A DNA stretch of 43,260 nucleotides from Fragilaria crotonensis (Eukaryota > Bacillariophyta > Fragilariophyceae > Fragilariales > Fragilariaceae). The position numbers and the translations under genes were made by a program. How positions within the stretch are numbered: position 1 is the first letter of the stretch; each line of letters opens with the position of its first letter. The stretch is taken from NCBI GenBank assembly GCA_022925895.1, contig JAKSYS010000537.1, forward strand, positions 1 to 43,260, read 5' to 3'. The notes beneath the pieces are model-generated. The model was not told where the DNA came from. It was given only the letters and a program-made list of their open reading frames with translations, and did not search any database. Shown here one piece after another: positions 1 through 11,400 of this stretch.

Positions 1-1250
1 ATTGTCGGCATTTTACTTAGCAAATCATTTCCCCAGTATGACAAAACACGGCGATCACTTCAGCCGTTAGACATTTTCCCACAGAACTAGATGTGAGATG
101 ATAAAAATTTAAGATAGCTTCATATATGTAATACACGATGCCTCCTTTGTCATCCAACGGACTAAAAAGAGGTATTTGCTGCATACAGTGAGGTTTATTG
201 CTCATATGTTGGTACAACAGTACTCCTAGTACACAGAGAATAAGTATTTCCCCCGAAATGCTCAAAAAAGGTCTCATAGTATGTCATTAGTCTGAGGCGT
301 CATATGCTCGAGTCTCGAGTCCTCAGCAAATAATGCGCGTATACAAATGACATATCTCACCTTGGTAACCGATGTTTTATTGGTTTGGCATAAATGCTAA
401 CGCCGGTGTCCCGCTTGCACTCCTGTTATTACGCCATATCCTGAGTCCTGAGCCAAATCTTATCACAGGGAACAGGAAACACGACACTGTCGATTTATTT
501 TGACCCTTCTGCCGTGAAGCGATGCATGTCCAAGCGCGTTGTACAATTCTCATCCAGCGAGTCTTCTCGATATCGCAGTATCGCAGGCGTCACGCACCAG
601 ACTTCAGACAAACCAAATCAATGACACCTTCAACGACTCAACAATATGAACATACAGCAAAATGTCCATATCCACAGGTGCGGGTCGCGTCCGTGCGTAT
701 CTTAGTCCGCGACACCTGCCAGAATCAAGCATCTGTTTCTTTTCACATGGTGCGTTTCAGACACGACCAGGATTGCAATGGTATCAGTCATCTGTGTGAA
801 GGCATCGAAGAATCGCACTACCTGGTACGGTAGATCACCAGTCATCTCACCATTTTAAGAGGCATTCTTCGCGACGCCATGATTGCGATTGCCGAGCCGA
901 TCAATTTACACTGATGACTGATACTCACGATTGTATTCACCGCCAAAAATGACTATTTCGTACGGAGAAGTACATGTGAATTTGATCAACGCCAACTGAA
1001 GCTTGCTACCTAGTACTGAGTATTTCTTCAACGGACGAGGCATCGAGGTCTAGCAGCTTCTTCGCGAATTACACGCGTTCGCATTATTGCTTCTGGTCAT
1101 TAAGAATAGTGAAGGCATGCCTTGTGTTCTCACGAACTCAAGTAGACATCTCATTTGAGTTCGTCGCTATATCCAGGTGGATGGCTGGATCTGACCTTGA
1201 ATCCATGATTAATGACCGAGTACAACTACGATACGGCCTTTCTGGCCGCC
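1..1250. other. Intergenic region, no supported gene
   Basis: Short open frames exist on both strands here (the longest about 100 codons), but none has a recognisable domain, a homologous neighbour frame or a convincing splice pattern. The composition is similar to the intergenic DNA elsewhere in the window. I see nothing else to annotate before the tandem array that begins near position 1255. Confidence 0.5.
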
Positions 1251-1254
1251 GTGA

Positions 1255-1665
1255 ATTTCAGCCCTGCCTGCCATTCATGGTTCGAAGCGGAGGATTGTGA
1301 GTGCAATCGAAAATGCGTCATCACGCGGCCCTGCCCGCCATTCATGGTTCGAAGCGGAGGATTGTGAGTGCAACCGAAAATGCGTCATCACGAGTCTGCG
1401 AGGCCCTCTCATCGATCCCAGACGGATCTGTGCGTCGTGACGCTAGATTCGAATCTGCGTGGTCTACTATCTGGAGGAAGGATTATGAGTGCAATCGAAA
1501 ATGCGTCATCACGCAGCCCTGCCTGCCATTCATGGTTCGAAGCGGAGGATTGTGAGTGCAACCGAAAATACGTCATCACGAGTCTGCGAGGCGCTCTCAT
1601 CGATACCATACGGATGTGGGCGTCGTGACGCTGGATTCGAATCTTCCTGGTATACTAGGAAGGAT
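1255..1665. repeat. Tandem array, 188-bp higher-order period
   Basis: A box beginning GATTGTGAGTGCAA recurs at about 1293, 1360, 1481 (as GATTATGAGTGCAA) and 1548. The spacing is 67, 121 and 67 bases, so the larger unit is 188 bp and is present about twice. The box CCATTCATGGTTCGAAGCGG precedes three of the four copies (1271, 1338, 1526). Open frames over this stretch contain the same repeated peptides and have no other support, so they are read as repeat by-products. The array ends about 115 bp beyond the 3' end of the eS8 gene. Confidence 0.8.
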
Positions 1666-1779
1666 CTCTCACTCGTGTCGCTGGCGGTGCCAATCGTAGC
1701 AGAACCCAAAAAATCACCTACATAACCCAAGCCTTTGTTTTGGTAACTAGGAAATAGATTCATTGTTGGCTACACAGGT

Positions 1780-2547
1780 TTATTTCTTAGCCATCATTCT
1801 CTGGTAGAACTGAAGCTCACGTCCTTCCAAGACATATCCGTCACATCGTCCGGTTTGTCCAGGTCGGGAGGTAATCTTGGCAAGCAAACGTCCAGAAGCA
1901 AACTGAGCGTCGACAAGTGGATCCAAGACGCGTTTGCTCTGTCGTGCCTTGATTTTGTCTTGAGAAAGTTGGCACTTGGAAGAGAGGTCAACCAACGCCG
2001 ATTCCGTAGATGCCTTCTTCAAACCAAGCTTGATACCATAGTGCGACTCGTAATAACTCTTAAAAGGGTTTCCATCAATGACAACAATGGCTCCCTTCAC
2101 AAGAGTCTTTGTACGCACCAACTCGTTGTTGGACGCGTTGTAGGCAACATCCAGCACACGGACCTTGCGGGTAGCAACCTCAGTTCCCCACGAAAAGTTA
2201 CCAGTTTCGAGCTTGAGGGCACGGAACTTCTTGTTTCCTCCTCTGCAACGAACTTCGTGAATGCGAGGCTCACCAATCTTGGTCATGGCAGGTGGACGAC
2301 CCAATTCGAACTTGCGCTTCTTGCGAAATTGGGCGCGACGACCTCCTGTTTCGCGGCGCTTGTGGCGACCTTCACGAGTAATACCCTGTGGACAAGGAGA
2401 TGAGATTTGGAGTTAGTTGATGCTGTCGGAGAGGAATATTCACGGACGAAAGGGACGATCGAGGAGGAGAGGAGGGGCAGAAGTATCATCAATCGTTCAA
2501 ATCAACGCCATCGCGACGGTCAGACCCTCCCTTGTGGTTTTCACCAT
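1780..2547 (-). CDS. RPS8: 40S ribosomal protein eS8 (RPS8), two exons
   Basis: Structural protein of the small cytosolic ribosomal subunit. The main exon is 2385 down to 1780, 201 codons plus stop. It shows the full eS8 sequence: a basic N-terminus with [10 protein letters not shown] and [10 protein letters not shown], then [38 protein letters not shown] and, near the end, [16 protein letters not shown]. The usual start methionine is missing from this exon. It opens directly after a CACAG acceptor at 2386-2387. The best start is an ATG at 2547-2545 followed immediately by a GT donor, which would make exon 1 a single codon and the intron about 159 bases. That splice is inferred; the rest is seen directly. 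The total of about 202 residues is normal for the family. It diverges from the eIF1A gene. Confidence 0.95.
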
Positions 2548-3122
2548 GAGGATTTTCGGATCCTTCTTGTCGCAGCTATCTCTCCCTCTCTGCTACTCCA
2601 AACGAACACGACGACGTCCATTTCAATGATCTACTCCATTCAACAATTAACAGCGGCTGCGGGCACTGACCATCTTCTACTATTCCCGTCGGGTCTCGAT
2701 GATATCAACCTGTTGCAGGGATTTGCCGGTCGTGATGGTGGGGATGTCCCCTACTTGTCGTGCATACTGAGTTCAACGTAGGCTGGAAAATCGAGAGGTA
2801 ACAAGTAATCTGTCGGGCTTCGTCCGTCTGCCACCAAACCGCTCGGTCAGTTTTGTCTCGTACAAATCATACTAGAATCCTCGTACAAGGACGAATGACG
2901 CACAGGCAGTGCTACATGGTACAAAGGACGGACGTCAATGTCACGCAACTCCCACACCTGTCGCCGCCTGTCGTCTGTGGACCCGAGGGGTTTCGAAGAA
3001 CTTTGGCGGGAGGTTGACCTGAACGTTGGAAATTGAGACGTATATAGTGTGTTACGAGACTTGCAACCCAACCTGGACGTGTGTGAGGTTTTTGAATTGT
3101 ACTCCGAGTATAAAGCAACAAG
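2548..3122. promoter_or_regulatory. Shared divergent promoter region of RPS8 and eIF1A
   Basis: This 575-bp gap separates the start codons of eS8 (minus) and eIF1A (plus). Both encode abundant translation components, so a shared bidirectional regulatory region is likely. I cannot identify a specific TATA box or initiator with confidence. Open frames in the gap have no homology signal. Confidence 0.45.
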
Positions 3123-3716
3123 ATGCCAAAGCCAAAAGGTGAGCCACGTTCGTCTGAAAGTTTTGATGCCTTCTTGTTGAATTTGGAGACTTCGGAACAA
3201 GTTTGTATGGTACTGGAGTACTCCTACTGCATGGTGAATTCAGTGGTGGAGACGAACTTCTGAATACAGCGTAATACAACTCCAACTCACAATTCCGAAA
3301 ACCGCATCTTAGGAAATGGAGGAAAGAATCGAAGAAGAGGAAAGGGAGATGGTGAAGAATCCAAGCGTGAATTGGAATTCAAGGAGGACGGTCAAGAATA
3401 CGCTCAAGTTGTGAAAATGCTCGGAAATGGTCGCTGCGAATGCTACTGTTATGACGGAGTGACGCGACTGGGACACATTCGTGGAAAGATGAGAAAGAAG
3501 GTTTGGATTACTGCCGGAGATATCGTTCTGTGTGGTAAGCGCGAGTTCCAAGATGAGAAGGTGGATATCATACACAAATATTCAGCTGACGAGGCCAGGA
3601 ACTTGAAGCAATACGGTGAACTTCCAGACTCGGCGAGAATTAACGAAACTGCCGTTGATATGGCCAATACGACTGCTGAGGAAGATGATATTGGTATTGA
3701 CTTCGATGACATCTAG
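3123..3716 (+). CDS. EIF1A: Translation initiation factor eIF1A, two exons
   Basis: eIF1A binds the 40S A site, promotes scanning and takes part in start-codon selection and 60S joining. Exon 1 (3123-3138) encodes MPKPK plus the first base of a glycine codon. The intron is 3139-3312, with GTGAGC at its start and CTTAG at its end. Exon 2 (3313-3716) continues with the diagnostic basic tail [10 protein letters not shown]. The OB-fold follows ([19 protein letters not shown], then [12 protein letters not shown] and GDIVLCG), then the helical segment [13 protein letters not shown] and the acidic C-terminus ending DIGIDFDDI. The predicted protein is about 139 residues, close to the usual 140-150. 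Both splice sites are fixed by the conserved N-terminus. Confidence 0.96.
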
Positions 3717-4745
3717 TCGGCGTAAGGCTAGCGACCGATTGGTGCTTGGGTTTTGGCTGTGTCCCATTCGAACAAGTACAGTAAAATTCTTATTTGAAAC
3801 ACCTACTCAAAATGCGATCATTCGCCATTATTCACAACGCGGCACAACGCATAACCAATTATCCCCAGAGAGTTTTGACAATTGTGATCTCTGTCTCGCT
3901 TGCAAGAAGTCTTTTGCGATCCATGATAGTGTTGAAATAGACTAGCCTGTAGCCTGTCACTAAACAGACAATTGACCAGGAAGCTCGATGAGTCGCAAAA
4001 GTTGCATACTTGAATTGAGACAGAAGCGGTGATGTGGGAGGAAGTGCTTTTACCTCTTACCGTCGCTGACACCGAACGTACATGCGCCTTATACTGGTAC
4101 CACGTTCGGACCTGGGATGCGATTTAGGAACGCGTGGCAATTGACTTGAGCCATTGGTGAGCTGCACAGGACCTGGAGTCAAGAGTCGATTGGCCCTCTA
4201 GTCCTCTCCTCCGTGCAGCAGTTGCTTTTTAGGAGTTGACTGCACAGTTGGAAGCCTTACTGGGGAGTACGGTCTTGGGGGAAACGCCAAAGAGGAAGAG
4301 TCCTGACATATCATGACGACGAACTTGGAACAATCGGAGTTCAAATCCAGAAGAACTACAAGTTAGTTTTACCTCGTTACTGGTGCACGTCTACAATGAT
4401 ATTCACAAGTCCCGTACCCCAGTCACCGCCTAGAATGGCTTGTGCCATCACTTGACCTAAACTTTCCTTGAATCGAGCTTGGGCAGAGTTATCTTACTGA
4501 TCCGCGGGAATACATTTTGCGTGTGCTGCTATTTCTGACTCTAAGACGCTCCGAATCGAAACACCCAAGACGTCAATGTCTCCGTACATTGGCTTCCTTT
4601 CAGCAATCTACCGACTGAAACTACCTCCATGAAAACCAACTTTTCATTTCAAACGCAGCATACTTTCTCATTCATTACAACCGAATTCCATCCCTGTTGC
4701 GTATTTCTTCCATCCCTTATTACTAGACTGAGAAATCGTTTTCGT
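3717..4745. other. Intergenic region, no supported gene
   Basis: About 1 kb between the 3' ends of eIF1A (plus) and the Ycf34-like gene (minus), which converge here. Only short unsupported open frames are present. Both 3' untranslated regions must lie here. Confidence 0.5.
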
Positions 4746-5234
4746 TTACGGAGGAACAAAGTTTGGATTTGCAAGTCGAATCGCCTCTGGCATGTTACGA
4801 ACCCAACAGCCTTTATCTTCAACAAAATCTTCGCACTCCACAACATCATATTCCAAACTCATTTCTGGTCTCATATCATAGACTGTTTCGCCAATCAAAA
4901 CGCCACTACCGGCAGCAGCGGCATTGGCCATGGCCTTGTATTCTTCTTCCTTGTGTTCCTGTCGCATGCGTTTTTCAATATCGTCTCTTCCGATAATGGG
5001 TTTCATGTGCACATTGATAGTGGGAGATCCATTACGAGGTTCAAAGGTAGGATTGGCAGAAATGTGCGGTTGCTCGTGTTTTTCTTCCACAAAGTGGTAG
5101 GCGACACAATTAGTCACATACTTGCAATTCACGCAGATGCAAGGCAGTGATGATGAGACCCTCACGTGACGAACCGCATTGTGAAAGGAATGTGTGACAG
5201 TGACAAGAAGACTAAGGATTGAAAGCGCTTTCAT
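4746..5234 (-). CDS. ycf34: Ycf34-like iron-sulfur protein, nuclear-encoded
   Basis: A protein of 162 residues. The hydrophobic N-terminus (about residues 1-16, ending THSFHNAV) looks like a signal peptide followed by a phenylalanine at the cleavage site, as in plastid targeting of diatom proteins. The core from residue 32 matches Ycf34: four cysteines at 32, 34, 37 and 43 (CICVNC, then C43), then AYHFVEEKHEQPH, NPTFEPRNGSPTINV. In cyanobacteria Ycf34 is described as an iron-sulfur protein affecting photosynthetic electron transport; the role here is inferred. The region after residue 80 is acidic and charged and extends beyond the cyanobacterial core. Two further cysteines lie at 134 and 143. 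The start is the first ATG before the leader. The nearest neighbour is the LTR of element A, only about 115 bp upstream of the start codon, so the element may have affected its promoter. Confidence 0.85.
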   Translation of the reverse strand: MKALSILSLLVTVTHSFHNAVRHVRVSSSLPCICVNCKYVTNCVAYHFVEEKHEQPHISANPTFEPRNGSPTINVHMKPIIGRDDIEKRMRQEHKEEEYKAMANAAAAGSGVLIGETVYDMRPEMSLEYDVVECEDFVEDKGCWVRNMPEAIRLANPNFVPP

Positions 5235-5343
5235 GATGGCCTGCCCGACAAGAACTCTCGCAAAAGATGAGAGAATGATCTCTCCGACGATTGTTGGGTT
5301 CCCTTGTTACGTTTTTGTTCCAAGATGCACTTTCTCCTTGGAT

Positions 5344-5348
5344 GGAAC
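5344..5348. repeat. Target-site duplication GGAAC, left copy (element A)
   Basis: GGAAC directly precedes the LTR starting TGATATGG at 5349. The same five bases follow the far LTR at 23856-23860. A 5-bp duplication is normal for LTR retrotransposons. Confidence 0.9.
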
Positions 5349-6244
5349 TGATATGGTTCGGGTTAACGGAACCTAGCGACGCGCAGGTCGGCATAGGGTT
5401 CGGGTTAAGAACCAGGACGTAACCGTTACGGGGTACGCCCCCAGTAGGTAAGTGTCTAGTACGACACTGACTACTGCTCAGTTCATCTATAAACGGTACA
5501 GCTACGCAGTGCTGTCTACCGCTACAGATAACGATACATGTACTATCTGTCGTTCTATCGCTACACGAATGTGCGAGAGACTGACTAGTATAAATATCGC
5601 GTGTCGTATAGTGGGCACTGTCTATTAGTTTATCGTTATGTACAGTAACGGTAAACTCAGACGTGCGCGTACTATCGACGGGCAGAGGAAGTGATGTGCG
5701 AGGAGTACTGTTGTACTCGTCGCCGTGTTGTGTTGTGTTATCATAGTAGTGAGTACCGTCGTACTGTCTACTAATATTTGTACAGCACGGTGTATATGAT
5801 GTCATGACGACGGCGGGTAAAAACGCGTCATGGTCAATCATCATCATCGTGAGAAAAATATGTAGAAGAACAAAAAGGGTAAGTGGCACTAAAAATATGA
5901 AAATTGACAATTGTGGGAAAAAGGAGAGGGCGACCTTGATGAGAGGTCTGATGATGGGAGTGTTCCTTTTGGAACAATGAGGAACACTCCTCGTTTTCGG
6001 AAGACGTCGTTTCGTGCAACGACGTTGTTTTTGTCGTACGAGGCGTTGAGCCTCGTTTGAATTTGATTGTTCAATCTCATGGGATGAGATGAACATGTTT
6101 TGAATCGACGAGTTTTGATTCCAGTCGTGTAGTGTCGCACTGGTTACTGGAGCATCGATGTATTGTTTTACTGTGCACTCGGGCGTCAGTAATTAGGGAT
6201 AGGGATAACGTAAAAATATGTAGGGCGATACGGAATGTTTAACA
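5349..6244 (-). repeat. Element A 3' LTR (896 bp)
   Basis: On the element's own strand it starts TGTTAAAC and ends CCATATCA. It differs from the 5' LTR by about six substitutions and two single-base indels, counted by eye (for example a G run near 5955-5958 and a C run near 5440). It contains inverted repeats between about 5957 and 6090, including GGAGTGTTCC paired with GGAACACTCC and ATCTCAT paired with ATGAGAT. Confidence 0.93.
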
Positions 6245-6252
6245 CCCCTCTT
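6245..6252 (-). other. Element A polypurine tract
   Basis: Read on the minus strand, AAGAGGGG lies immediately upstream of the 3' LTR. This is the position and composition expected for the plus-strand primer of reverse transcription. The RNase H frame stops at 6256-6258, just before it. Confidence 0.75.
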
Positions 6253-6255
6253 GAA

Positions 6256-8406
6256 TCAAATCTCTGTAGATTCACTTGTAGATTGTAGCATGTGCTCAGG
6301 AAGTGTACAGAAGACTTTGTTGATGTGTAGATCAATTTTGGATGAGACTTGTGTTTTTGTGAGGATGTCGGCAAGTTGGGAGTCGCAAGGTATCCAATGT
6401 AGTTGATGTATACCGTCTTGTTGACCTTGACGGACATAGTGGAAACGTCGTTCGATGTGACAAGTCTTGCGGGTTAATTTGCCGTTCTTGGCGATCTGCA
6501 CAGTGGCTTCGTTGTCGATCATGAGAATCGATGGAATGGTTGGAAGACGCTGCATAGATTCGCGCCAATGTTTGGTTCCGAGATATGTCATGTCGTAGAG
6601 TAGCATCCGAATGTGAGCTGTGGCCATGGAGGCAGAGCATGCGGCCATGTATTCGGCCTCGGACGTTGACATAGCAATTGGTGTTGGCATCGTAGAGTTG
6701 GCTTCGATGAGAGCACCGTTGTGAAAGATCATATAACCGACAGTAGAGCGGCCAGTGTCAGGGCAATCTTGCCAGCTGGCGTCGGAAAATACGGTTAAGT
6801 CGGAATGGGGAATGCGGTGTTGACGACATATGTCGTAAACAGGGTTGGTCGTGGCATCCGGGTAGAACTTGATGGCATAATATGGGCGACGGCGTGGTAG
6901 CCAATCAGCCAGATAAGAGCACGGAAGTCGAGTTCGCCAGGGCAGACGCAGGCTTTGCAAGTTTGCAGACTGCGAAGAGGATATCAGCACGGGTGTTGTA
7001 GGCAAGATAGAGTAGCGTACATACAGCGGAGCGGAATGGGAGGCGATTCTCGTGTTGTTCGACAACTTGTTTGTCATGATCGGTGACAGGTCGATTGTCT
7101 TTACTGAAGGTGTAATCCGGTGGGAATGGTGTTTCACGTTCAGGGAACTCGGAGTTGGGATCGTAACGTTGCAAAGTGTTGAGAACGTAGCGATGTTGGT
7201 CGAGGTGTAGGTTTTGTCTTTGTGTTGATGGATACGCATTTGCAAGAACCATTGAGCAGGTCCAAGGAACTTGACGTCAAGCGATTGCGGACAGATTCTT
7301 CGAATTCTTTTTCGATGGCGTCATTGCTGCCAGCATAGAGCATGTCGTCGACAAAGAAGAGAAGGCGTAACCATTGGTTGTGTTTGTTGTAAAGACAAAA
7401 TAGGAGGGTTCAGACTGGGATTGGATGAATCCTTTGGAGTAAAGCCATTCAGAGAATTCAATGTTCCAATATTCTCCAGAGTAAATAAGTCCATAGATTC
7501 CCTTGTTCAAAAGGGCTGGAGTTCCAAAGTATTTAGCATATTCAGGGAAGTAATATGCATACTCAAGTGGAAGTCTGACAAAGTGGCGACCGATGACTTT
7601 GGCTTGTAGATATGCGACAATGAAGTCGGCACTTTTGAGAGTGCGGTGGGATGCACAGATTGTTGAGAGAAGTAACTTGACCCCTCTTGAAGATGCACAG
7701 GGTGACCATGTGTCCTCAAAAGGTTGAGGTACCTCAATTGGGATGGTGTTAGTTGTCTTGCTGGATTCAGGATTGTTTTCAGCATTGTCTTGTTTTTGTT
7801 GTTGGAGAAATTGCTGGTAAGCAGCTTTAGTTTTCTTCAATCGTCGTTTTCCAAGTCGCCACGGGCGACAAGGCGAGCTTTAAGTTTTTCAAGTTTACCA
7901 GTTGCAGTTTGTTTTGCTTTCAAGACAAGTTTGACAGGGATGATGAGTTCATCTTTCCGGGGTTGTTCACCCAGGATGAAGGTATCGTGGTCGATTAAGT
8001 TCTTGATTTCCATGCGAATAGCATGTAGCCAGGCGTTGCGGACGTCATCGTCAAGTTTGAGAACGGCTTTGAAGGATTGCGGTTCAGGGAGATACTTGTC
8101 CACTGGATCGTCGGTGGGCGAAGTTGTGGATGCGTCAACAGCAAGCATGGCAGTGTGGATGGGATCAACTGATGGCAGAGATTCAGCACACTCTTGGAAG
8201 TATAAAGTCATTTCCTTGTGAAGTGGGGTGTGTCTCAGTTGGTGAAAGGTCCAGTTGATCAGCTGAGGAGTTGGTGGTGTTGGTCCAGGAGAGATGTCAG
8301 ATGCTGTGATGGGGTCAGTGTCATCAAGATCATCTTCTGGATGGGCAGGGCTTGAAGGGCCATTGTCTTGTGCTTGTAAAAGGTTCAGGGTCATGGAGTT
8401 CTTCAA
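6256..8406 (-). pseudogene. Element A reverse transcriptase and RNase H region, multiply frameshifted
   Basis: The copia reverse transcriptase begins around 8060 (NAWLHAIRMEIKNLIDHDTF, VKLVLKAKQT, KARLVARGDLEN). It continues with KSADFIVAYLQAKV, LNKGIYGLIYSGEYWN and the catalytic FFVDDMLYAGS (about 7330-7360). RNase H follows with TVFSDASWQDCPDTGRSTVGY, MSTSEAEYMAA, MIDNEATVQIAKN and the terminal LADILTK. The frame changes at about 7839, 7361, 7279, 7204, 6954 and 6895. At each point one added base in a short run of identical bases restores the family match. At about 8385 the join from the upstream integrase frame lacks two bases in a CT run. As written the region cannot make an enzyme; the pattern may be sequence error rather than decay. 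Confidence 0.88.
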
Positions 8407-11400
8407 GATAGGTGGATGGTGTGATGCCTAGATTGGCAGCAGATCCAGTTTGGTGGACAATTGATGGTTCAGAGTTGTCCAAAGATTGGAGTCCATTGGG
8501 ATCCAAGTGAGATCGGATGGGAATGGCTCCGGCAAAGGGCTTTGAATCGAAGGCAAGGGCAGAGCTGAAGTCTTCATCAAAGTAGGCGTCGCGAGTGATG
8601 ACGATGCGCTGCGGATGATCAGGAGAGTAAACGAGCCATCCGGCTGAGTTCTCTGGAAATCCGATGAAGATACCACGGGAAGCACGTTGGAGTTGTTGCT
8701 TATAGGTAATGAGCTTGTTGCGGAAGGTCGGTTCGTAGCGCTTGAAGTAGACAGGGCATCCAAATACGCGGAAGTTGGCAAGGCTTGGTTTTCTGCCATA
8801 GCTGTATTGGAAGGGTGTGGTTGGGTTGCCATGTTGGTCAGTCACATTCTTGGCTGGACAAGCATTAATAATGCTAACAGCATAGGCATGTGCATGATGG
8901 AAGAAGGCACCGCCAAGTCGGGCAGTGTTGAGAAGTACATTTGCAGTGTTGTGAACTTCTCTCCATTTGGCTTCACAGATGCCATTCATTTCTTGGTGTT
9001 CTGGAGCAGCAGCTTCAAGTTTGATTCCAAGGTTGTTGCATTCTGTGATGAATTTTGCAGATGTAAAGGCAGATCCGGCATCAGTACGGATGAAGCGGAC
9101 GGACTTTGTGCGGCCAAGTAGTTCTGTCTGAGTAAGCCAGGACTTAAGGGCTGTGATGATGGATGTGGTGCTTTCAGTTGGGAGTCCTATCCAGCCAGTT
9201 AGCTTGCCAGGTGTTGTGACAATAAAGAGGTAGGCTGAATAGTTTGTTGCAGTGGTGAGTCCAAACCGAAAGGGATTTCTCATGAGATCAAGGTGAAGCT
9301 GGTGAAACGGTTCTGAGCCTTGTCTGAGAGGAATTTTGCTGCAAGCGTGTTTTTGGCTGATCGAGATACGAATTGGCCAAGTGTTTTTGTCGATCGCAGG
9401 CAAGAGTGTATGATCATTCCAAGCGTGATGCAGGGATCCGGTCATGAGATTGCGGAAATTTCGGTGCGCAAGGCAACGGGATATGGTCTCAAGAGGCAAA
9501 GAGGTTGTTGGTCTTGAGGTGTCAGCTTGTGTAGGATCAACATGTTGGTCAAATGCAGGGGAGAAAGAAGTTTCATCAGGTGTGGTGTCCACAGGTTGTG
9601 CCATGGTTGAAAAGGCATTCTGTGTTGGGAGTTCATGCAAGAGCAGAGGCCATGTGTATTTTGAGTTGTTTGGGAACTGGATTGTAGTGGCTCTGTTCTG
9701 GATGATGACTGTGAAATTCTGGGTTGCAGAGATGGTTGTCAGGGAAAGAAGGCGGTGGCTGAGACCTTCAATGTAATAAACATCAGTTAGACCAAGGATA
9801 GACTTTTGTCCTTCATCAGAGGTGAAGTAGCAGTCAGTGGTTCCTTTGAATGTTGAGATCTTGGTAGTTCCATCAGCAAGTGAAACAGGTATGTGGCAGG
9901 CTTCAACATCACGAAGATCGCTGAAAACGGGTGTATAATGACATGTGGCACCACTGTCAGGTAGCCAGTTGTCAAGACTTGGTGGTCCAAATCTTTGATG
10001 TGTAGATAAGGGGTCTTCAGGGAAGAGTTCTGTTGAGCCTGTGTTGGGTGGAGAGTTTGGTGCTGATGGCAAAAAGTCATTGTTGAGCAATGCTCTGTTG
10101 ATTTCCATCTGAGGAGCATTGACATCAGGCCATGAGGTAACTGCAGATGGGCCATTGAAGGTGTCCTGGAGATCACAGGAGGCCATGTATGCTTGATGGT
10201 GAAAAGCATGGGAGTGAGAAGCAGTTGAGTCAGTAATGAAGTAAGCACGCTGGTTGCGGGGTGCTGCATTTTCATTGTTTGGATTTCTGGGCGGCGGTCC
10301 TCCACGGTTGTTCTGGTTAGTTGATGAGCGATTGGCGGTTATGCATCGATTAGCATAGTGGCCAAGTCTACCACAGTTATTGCATACAATATTTGCAGCA
10401 TTGGATGTGTTAGGGTTTCGTCTCACAGCTGGTGTGTTGTTTGGAGGGCGCCGTTGATTTCCATTGTTTGAAGATATCGGTCTGAGAGGAGGGCGTGAGC
10501 CGCGATTCTGTTGTTGAAAAGGGCGAGATTGTTGTGGTGTGCTCCTGCGATCATTGTTGTTATGTTGTCTTGGTGGTGCAGGAGCTTGATTCGGTCCTCG
10601 ATTGTTTGGTCGATGCGGTGGTCTGTTGTTTGAAGCAGTGTACGGTCGCATCATAGAACTGAAGGCATGTTGTTGGCGTGGTGTGAAAACGCGCGTGTGC
10701 CTTGGCGAGGGCGAGGATTGGTTTGAAAACGGTTGACGTGCAGAATTTGCATGCTGGTTGTAATTGCGTTGATTTTGGGAAGGGAGAGTGAGTCCACGCG
10801 AGTCGTCGATGTTCAGCAAATGGCTCTCAAGTTCCGCAAAAGTGGGTAGTTCTTCGTCATTCAACTCAGCTCGACGGATGTCGGCGTCAAAACGTTGGTA
10901 GGAAGCAGCATAAAAGTGGTGATTGCTGCCGCCACGGATGGTTCGCTTGATAATGTCGGCATCGGTGTTAGGGATACCGGCATGATAGCAGTCGCGCGTT
11001 AGAGTCCGAATGCGATTCAAGTATGATGTCGCAACTTCTTGGTGACCTTGTTTGATCGAGTAGAAGGATTCGCGCGTGCGTTCAATGTGATCTTGGGTGA
11101 GTGGAGCACAATGACGTCTTAGAGTCAGAATGGCAGTTCTGGCATCAGGTGGACAGTCAATGATGTGCTTCTGGCAAGGATCACTGATGTTGGTGAAGAT
11201 CAGGTTGTAGAGTGCTGTGCCAATGCATGGATGGGAGTAGCTGATTTGCTTTGGCCAAAGGTCAAAGACGTTGCGTGTCCATGGAGATATGTTGCAAACA
11301 ATTCGAAGGTTGTCCATAAAGGCATTGAACTGACGTCGTCGTTGGAGAAGATCACTTGGGTAGTTCAGTTTTCGAAGGTTTGCTGTCTTGGCGTATTTCA

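Noticed and set aside
1855..2403. A 182-codon plus-strand frame
   Set aside because: It is the antisense shadow of eS8, whose homology is clear on the minus strand.
5212..6096. A 294-codon minus-strand frame that seems to run from the LTR into the upstream end of the Ycf34 gene
   Set aside because: It is mostly LTR sequence read through a frame shared with the other LTR; its end overlaps the Ycf34 gene by chance. The LTR part is discussed as a finding.
6895..7839. Programmed ribosomal frameshifting in element A reverse transcriptase
   Set aside because: Six shifts in under 1 kb, all explained by one missing base in a homopolymer, do not resemble a programmed site.
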